Shown here: positions 58,235-64,000 of the stretch, one piece after another
Numbering within the stretch: the stretch's first letter is position 1
Layout of the letters: each line of letters opens with the position of its first letter
Assembly: GCF_030867095.1 (NCBI RefSeq)
Contig: NC_081826.1
Location: 248,786,251 to 248,850,250 of the forward strand
Source of the DNA: Alligator mississippiensis
Taxonomy: Eukaryota; Chordata; Crocodylia; Alligatoridae
DNA: 64,000 nt
Direction of reading: 5' to 3'
Translations under genes and position numbers: made by a program
The notes under the pieces: model-generated
What the model saw: the letters and a program-made list of their open reading frames with translations, nothing else
Told to the model about the DNA's origin: nothing
Database searches by the model: none

Positions 58235-59283
58235 TCTGTGCATGTCGGTCTACTCTGACATGTACATCGGAGCAGGCTCCCTGCATGTGTATAGGACCCC
58301 TTACATACCAGCTAAATGCCCTAACTACTGGGCTCTTCCTGGGTGGTGCTCCTTCTTCATTTTCCATAAGAACATTAGAAAAGCTAGCTTCTCTTCTGCT
58401 GCACAAGGGAAACAACATGTCAAAATAGTTTTTTCTTTCAAAATGAGATTCTTGTTTTCTGGCCAGCCCTAAAAATGAGTAACTTTAGGAAAGCTTTTAA
58501 ACTAATTGAAAGTAAAGCAGTTCAGACATCTATGTTGTTTGAAAAGGCAGCCAAACATGTAAGCTTTAATACAGTTAAAACTTTTTTGCCCTCTCCACCC
58601 TGATAGTTTGATACAGTCCAGATGTGTTTACTGTATAAAGAGTGTGTACTCTCTCCATCTCTAGGCCAGACAGGATCCTTGTGTTCCCCTCCCCGCCCCT
58701 TTTTTTTAAAAGTCTATGATCATTATTTAAACCTGTTTCATCCCAGTCTGGCCATTTCCATTATCAATAAAAATGGGCTGGCTTGGATAAATATTGAAAG
58801 TTTGGGTGGTTATGCAAACTGAACCAAATATTCATGTATCCAGAGCTTTGTAGTCTATATACTTGGCCTGGAATAACAAAAGCAGATTTTCAGCTTGTTT
58901 TGCTATAAATACTCAGAGAACTTGTCTTTTCTTGTGGTATTTTAATATTTTGCTTCCGATCTTATAATGAATCAAGAAGCATAGAAACACACAGAAGTAT
59001 AAATTCATTGAACTAGAAATACAATCCAAAATTTTGAATTTCAAGAAAAAATTAATTGGGCTTCGTCCAGGGACACTGGATGGTTTCACACTTGATTCAA
59101 ACCAATGAGCTGTAATTTTTGAGTACTGTTGATAAGCCAGCTGGTTAGGGATATAAATATAAAAAAGTTTAATCACTAAACGCAACTCATTTATCTGAAT
59201 ACATCTTTTTAGTATATCAAATTGTTAAATGGCAAAGTATGGACTTTTTCTCTCCACCATTGATTAACACAGCCATAATTACT
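58235..59283. other. Anonymous non-coding DNA
   Basis: No gene or recognisable repeat. The palindromic start ('gtctactctgacatgtacatcggagcagg') may belong to the preceding element. Confidence 0.35.
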
Positions 59284-59291
59284 AATACATT

Positions 59292-60025
59292 CATGGGCGG
59301 ATCCAGGATTTTGAAAAGGAGAGTGCAAAAGGTGTGGCACATCACATTATAACATGACAGCTAAAGAGAAGCCAGAATGTTTACTAATATGCTAGGGCGC
59401 TAGCACTCTATTACCCAGTTTACAAATAAAGCAAAGACAAATATAACCATTGGAATGTATAGTAATTTGCTAGATGATATGTTAAGTTAAAAAAACCATA
59501 ACAAACTAGGTAAAAAAGTTAATGTAGTAAAAAGATATTGTATTATTAGTTCCATATCCATTATAGTTAAATGTACATCTCTTAGTTTTATAAACAAAAT
59601 TTAGCCCTCTTGATTATCTTAACAGTACCTCAAATATTTCACTGTCAGTCATTTCTACACATTAATATTACCGTATCTAATTTAAGGCTTTTAGCTAGAG
59701 GTAAAACAGTCAGGGTTGTGAAGTAGAAGAGAGAGATTACTAGGAATGGCTAAAAGACAGCAAAACAGCAATAGAAGAGAGCTTGAATAGTGGAACATCA
59801 AGACCATTAAAAGGACAGAGGGTCATTAACACTTGTGGAGTGGAGAGAGATTAGCAGGAATTAGGAAAATGATAATCAGCCATGAAATCAATGGACTCTC
59901 TCAGCATTGCCTGAATAGAAATGCTGCTGCTCCTCTCAAGCAACTTGTTTTAAAATTGAGGTTGAACAAGAAGTAAAGGGGGTGAGGTAAAATTGCACCA
60001 CTGCACCCCCCTGGATCCACCCCTG
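59292..60025 (+). mobile_element. hAT-like non-autonomous element, long copy of the 9.7-kb family
   Basis: Left end CATGGGCGGATCCAGGATTTT and right end CCCCCTGGATCCACCCCTG (reverse complement CAGGGGTGGATCCAGGGGG) are inverted. The flanks aatacatt (59284-59291) and aatatacc (60026-60033) match at 5 of 8 positions. The right half ('aacatcaagaccattaaaaggacagagggtcattaacacttgtggagtgga', 'tcagcattgcctgaatagaaatg') is shared with 9750-10109. An AT-rich left interior of about 400 bp is absent from that copy. No open frame. Confidence 0.78.
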
Positions 60026-60033
60026 AATATACC

Positions 60034-60754
60034 CGTTGTGTTGAACACAGAATTATTGTTAGAGACTTTATCAAAATACCAACTATATATAGCCATATTT
60101 AATAGGCTGCATATATACCCAAGTCAGGCATTATGAAAAATATATCTGGTTAGCTGTCCTACAATGTCTATGACAATAAGAGATAAATATTGACAATAAG
60201 ATATGAGTTTTTACTTTAAAAAGTATGTTCTCTTAGTAGTATGTTCAATTAGTGTCTTTATGATCTATCGATAACACTGGTAGTCGTATGTCTGATTTTG
60301 GACAGAAACATAGAAATACTGCACAGAAATGAGTAGAAAACCTTGATAAGTAAAATTCATTCTGAAAACCTTTCAAGTTCAGAATGTTCAGGTGGATGTA
60401 TAATTAGACAGATACTAAATTTTAGTTGTAATCTTATTGTCACAATTAAAATCATCAGCCCAATGAACTGAGGGAAAGGGAGGGTTGTGAAGCAAGAAAG
60501 TGTACTCAGGTGAGGTTGAATCATGACTTTTAAACCTACAATAAGACTCAGGGAAAGATCTCTATGCTTCAGTTCTCCACTCAGCTACAATGAAGACAGG
60601 AGGATTTCAGTGACTGGTTATAGCTCTCTGATTCTCAGTCACTAGACTCCAGTATGAGTAAAAGCATCAATGGAACAAAACATATCCTGCTGAAGTTAGG
60701 TCCTAAAGGAATCTTTTATTCATAGACAATCATGTATAGCAGAATCTGGCCCTT
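60034..60754. other. Anonymous non-coding DNA
   Basis: AT-rich, nothing recognised. Confidence 0.4.
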
Positions 60755-60757
60755 ACT

Positions 60758-61017
60758 GGGCACATCTACCAAGATGCCTACTACGCAGTTGTTACTGCAT
60801 AGTCATTTAATACTTGCATAACCGAGTACTAAATGCCTGTGCAGTTACAGGTGTTACTGAACAGTAGCATCCTGCCATGGTTACCTAGTGATGCTTACTG
60901 TGACAGTAGCTTGTTACTACTGCACAGTAGCTCATTACTGTGTCACAGTTTGTGCCTGATGATGCTACTGCACAGAAATAAGCTACTGTGCAGAAAGCAT
61001 CTCATGTAGATGCTGCC
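60758..61017. mobile_element. PIF/Harbinger-like MITE with ACT target duplication
   Basis: Left end GGGCACATCTACCAAGATGC and right end GCATCTCATGTAGATGCTGCC are inverted; ACT flanks directly on both sides (60755-60757, 61018-61020). The interior is rich in 'tactgcacagtag' / 'ctactgtgcag' motifs in both directions. It shares 'gttactgcatagtcatttaatacttgcataaccgagtactaaatg' with the AT-rich right arm of the 22.5-27 kb element. 260 bp. Confidence 0.83.
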
Positions 61018-61367
61018 ACTGCATAGTATAAGATACATTTGCCAGCGAAGAACAGGTAATAATAAGCCACTGACAGGGTAAAGGGAATACACTAGATCTA
61101 AAACTAATGATTTGGAGATTGTAGCCCCTGCTGAAAAACTAGAAAAGTGGAAAAGAAATATAGGGGAATATAGAAAAGAAATAGAGGCGAATAGACACAC
61201 TGGAAAACTGGGAAAGAAATATAGGGAAATAGACACAAAAAAGTCATACCAATCTCTTTTAAAGAGATTGCATATAAGTGAAGAATGGGTTGGGGAGGAT
61301 AACTTACTGAGGAAGGGGAGAGCTGAACGAAATGGAACTAGCTCTCTGCTATGGGCAGCATAACAGT

Positions 61368-61846
61368 GGGTGCATTTACACATGCACTTTACTGCGAAGT
61401 AGACCAATTAGCTCTGCAGTAAAGCATCACCATCTACACATGTGTCAGTATGAGGGTACAGTAAATTTATTAACTCCACCATAAGACAGTACTGTTGGGG
61501 AAAGGACTATCTTACAGCAGAGTACTTAACTCCACTGAAATGCATATGTAGATGGTAACGGGTTGCTTGGGGTACCAGGGTGCTAAAGTGTGGAGACTGC
61601 CTGTCTCACAGCTCCACACTTTAGCATTCTTGTGCCTTAGCTAGCTCCTCTCCTGCCCAACGCCACTAGCCTGAGCCCAGGGCTGACTCCCTGAGCCTGC
61701 TGCCAGCCTGGCGCTGTTCTGTCCCAAGCTCAAACTGCTGCTGTCCCTGGGCACACGTGCAGATGCTGTGCCCAGGAGCAGTTGGCTCTGGCACAAACTG
61801 CATCAGAGTTTATTTCTTTGCATTAATTGCATGTGTAAATGCACCC
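61368..61846. mobile_element. PIF/Harbinger-like element with AGT target duplication and inner MITE
   Basis: Left end GGGTGCATTTACACATGCAC and right end GCATGTGTAAATGCACCC are long inverted repeats; AGT flanks directly (61365-61367, 61847-61849). Inside, 'accatctacacatgtg' (about 61428) and 'tgcatatgtagatggt' (about 61542) form a second inverted pair, so one copy may have inserted into another. 61560-61790 is GC-rich with no domain. 479 bp. Confidence 0.85.
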
Positions 61847-61896
61847 AGTACATCTTAACAAAAACTGGGAAATGAATATAAGAAGAAAAATCAAAA

Positions 61897-61898
<2 letters not shown>

Positions 61899-61937
<39 letters not shown>
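61899..61937. repeat. (TC)n microsatellite
   Basis: An uninterrupted TC run of 39 bases followed by 'tgcgtgtgtgc'. Confidence 0.97.
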
Positions 61938-61939
<2 letters not shown>

Positions 61940-63160
61940 GTGTGTGCATGCTGAACAGAAAGCGACAGAATAAAGTGATAGGTGAATAATTGACTAAGGG
62001 TTGTTGACATAGTTGAAAGATTAAATATGGCTCCCAACGCTGAGAAAAGGCAAAAGGTAGAAAATTAAGGTCATACCTTCAAAAGTGCCTAAGCTTTCTT
62101 TGGTCCTCCAGAGAAGATGGCATTTGCTCTGCTTCCTATTTCTGATTTAGTCCTGGAGCAAGATAAAAGTTAAGGAAATTCCACGCGTCACAATGGCTAC
62201 AAAATATTCCTATACAGAGATGGGAGACAAAAGAGCAAATAGCATGAAACCAGCTTCCTGATTTTAAAGAAGAATCACCTGCTAGCTCTATAAACCACCT
62301 TTCCCTCTCTTATACCCATGCAGTAGACAGAGCACCACGGACTGGAACAGGGATGGTGCATACAAAATAAATCAACCATTACAGACCATTACTGTTGGTT
62401 AGTAGTTAGAAGTGCTGCAAAACACATAGCCTGGTGGTGTGCTTGAGTATGCTATAATGATCTTCTCCATTGCTGTGTGCTTTGCCCCTTCCTTTCTTCT
62501 ACATAATTGTGATCTTTTAATTCAAGTATCTATTCACTTTATCAACCTTATAAATTGATGTTATTGTAGCAAATCTAAGTCAAGCAGATAGATTTTTCTT
62601 TTCAAGCAGGAGGTCATGAAATTAGTGATCATCATTGTAATCTTTTGTAGAAGGGAGTTCAGACACATGGGAAACTACCATTCCTTGCCCCTACAAGTCT
62701 CACCAGGACCACTAAAAGAAGGGAAAGGAGCAGCTCATTTTTCTTCTCTCTGACAATGAAAAGCTATTTTTAAATTGTTGTTTTCATCTATGTTGTTCTG
62801 GTAGATCTCTGATACTGTAAAGCTAATTAAAATTAGACCAATATTTATAACACTGTTTAATACCCCTGTAACAAGAATTGGGGCTCCTGTTACTTTAAGA
62901 GAAAAGTGTAACAGTTTAAGCTGAATCATGGAGGACTGGCAGCTAGGCAACAAACTAGATGCCAATGAACTGGCTGCCCATATATCTCCCAAGGGGTCAA
63001 CTCCCTCCTCCCCACCCCTGCACTTCATGGTAGCAGTGCGGGAAATGCCTGATTGTGCAGTGTGTGGCCATACTGCATGGCTACAATCTGCTGGACACTG
63101 CCAAGAAGGTTGAGATATCACAAAAAAGATTTCAAGCACTGTTTTCTGCTACATGGATTC
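61938..63160. other. Anonymous non-coding DNA
   Basis: No gene recognised. The 134-codon minus frame at 62735-63139 has no domain I know. Confidence 0.4.
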
Positions 63161-63163
63161 TAT

Positions 63164-63878
63164 GGCTGCATCCACTTGAGCAGGGGCATGCATATGCTGG
63201 AGTACAAATAGCAGCACAAATTTGTGCTGCTAGTATGTGCCACAGTGCACACCCTACCCATATGCTTTGCAGCAGGACACACTGTCATGCTGCTTCATGT
63301 GCTGAAGGGGAGGCTGACTGGGGCGCAGAGTGCCTCAGTACAGGGCTAATCAGCAGTGCTGAGGCACCCTGTATTCCAGCAAGCTGGGAAGTGGCATGTG
63401 GAGATGGGGGAGCAGGCAGCCCAGACCTGCCTGCTCCCCCATCTTCAGGTGCTGCAGAGCCCCTGTGCTAAGGCACTCTGCACCATCCAGCTGCACCCTG
63501 GCTGGCTGGGGTACAGTGTGCCTCAACAAGTGGCTCCACATGCTTCACTGCAGGGGCTTTGCAGTGGAGCCCCCATGCTGAGGCACATGGAGACAGGGAG
63601 TGGCTGGCTGGGGTGCAGGGTGCCTCAGCATGGGAACTCTGCAGCACATGGAAATGGGCTGCCTGCTCCCCCATCTCCACATTTGTCCCAGTGCATGCCA
63701 CTTTGGCGTGCTTTACATGGCTTTTTTCTTCAGGGTTTTGGGTTTTTTTGCTACCGGGAAATCCCAGTAGCAAATTTTGCCCCAGCACTGCAAAGTAGCT
63801 TCACCATGCATGGTTTAACATGAAATGCTGCAAAGAGGTTTGCAGTGCCACTGCACATGCCTGTAAGTCTGGATCCAT
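63164..63878. mobile_element. GC-rich DNA-transposon derivative with hairpins
   Basis: The left end GGCTGCATCCACTTGAGCAG resembles GGGTGCATCTACAC-type termini; the right end 'gcacatgcctgtaagtctggatccatc' is an imperfect inverse ('gatggatccagacttacaggcatgtgc'). No target duplication is certain. Inside is a perfect 17-bp stem, GATGGGGGAGCAGGCAG (63403-63419) / CTGCCTGCTCCCCCATC (63427-63443), with a 7-base loop, and the right arm recurs at about 63661-63678. 'gcagggtgcctcagcatggg' and similar motifs repeat in both orientations. Frames up to 155 codons have no domain. Confidence 0.6.
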
Positions 63879-64000
63879 CATCTAGCTTTTCAATAGTAGG
63901 GGGTCAAACGTAGAAGGTGCCTGTGTCTGTTTTGGACTGAGACTGCCAGTTGGGACAATCTGCAAAATGACTTCTAAAAAGTAGGGCTGTATGAAATTTC

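Overview
The window looks like non-coding nuclear DNA of a sauropsid, most likely a crocodilian with a turtle as second choice. The evidence is the number of CR1-type LINEs with the archosaur/turtle style of 3' end (short 'tctatgattctatgatt' or 'tcatagattcatagat' tails), together with relic L2 and MIR copies, many hAT and PIF/Harbinger-like elements, and microsatellites. I see no host protein-coding gene, rRNA, tRNA gene, CRISPR array or operon. The longest open frames lie in GC-rich transposon interiors or antisense to LINE copies.

Layout. 1-8.4 kb is mostly anonymous AT-rich DNA with two MIR-like relics, a (TG)n tract and a fold-back element near 5.9 kb. 8.5-13 kb holds two small hAT elements and one Harbinger-like MITE. 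13.6-15.7 kb and 22.5-27.0 kb carry related GC-rich DNA-transposon sequence: a short derivative, an inverted fragment, and a 4.5-kb copy with probable 3-bp target duplication, decayed minus-strand coding sequence and an inserted 0.8-kb hAT. 16.9-19.2 kb is a nested stack in which an ancient L2-like 3' end was split by a Harbinger-like MITE, a hAT (itself holding a CR1 tail) and a truncated CR1. 27.5-33.5 kb is the most structured part: one CR1 of the chicken-repeat-1 type is split into three collinear pieces by two copies of one large fold-back hAT-like family (1.2 and 2.0 kb), whose arms are built of roughly 150-bp tandem modules.

33.6-53.5 kb alternates anonymous DNA with CR1 copies of several ages (39.3-40.7 minus, 42.1-42.7 plus, 47.9-49.9 plus, 50.2-51.9 minus, the last the best preserved), several near-perfect palindromes (35.7, 38.3, 44.5 kb) and two hAT MITEs with perfect 8-bp target duplications (52.8 and 53.3 kb). 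53.5-64 kb has a clear MIR in minus orientation at 57 kb, a second fold-back copy at 58 kb, a longer hAT relative of the 9.7-kb element at 59.3 kb, two Harbinger-like MITEs at 60.8 and 61.4 kb, a (TC)n tract, and a GC-rich hairpin-bearing element at the right end.

No genes act together here. The window is a record of successive transposon insertions whose relative order can be read from nesting and target-site duplications. Family names beyond superfamily are not assigned, because no database search was possible.
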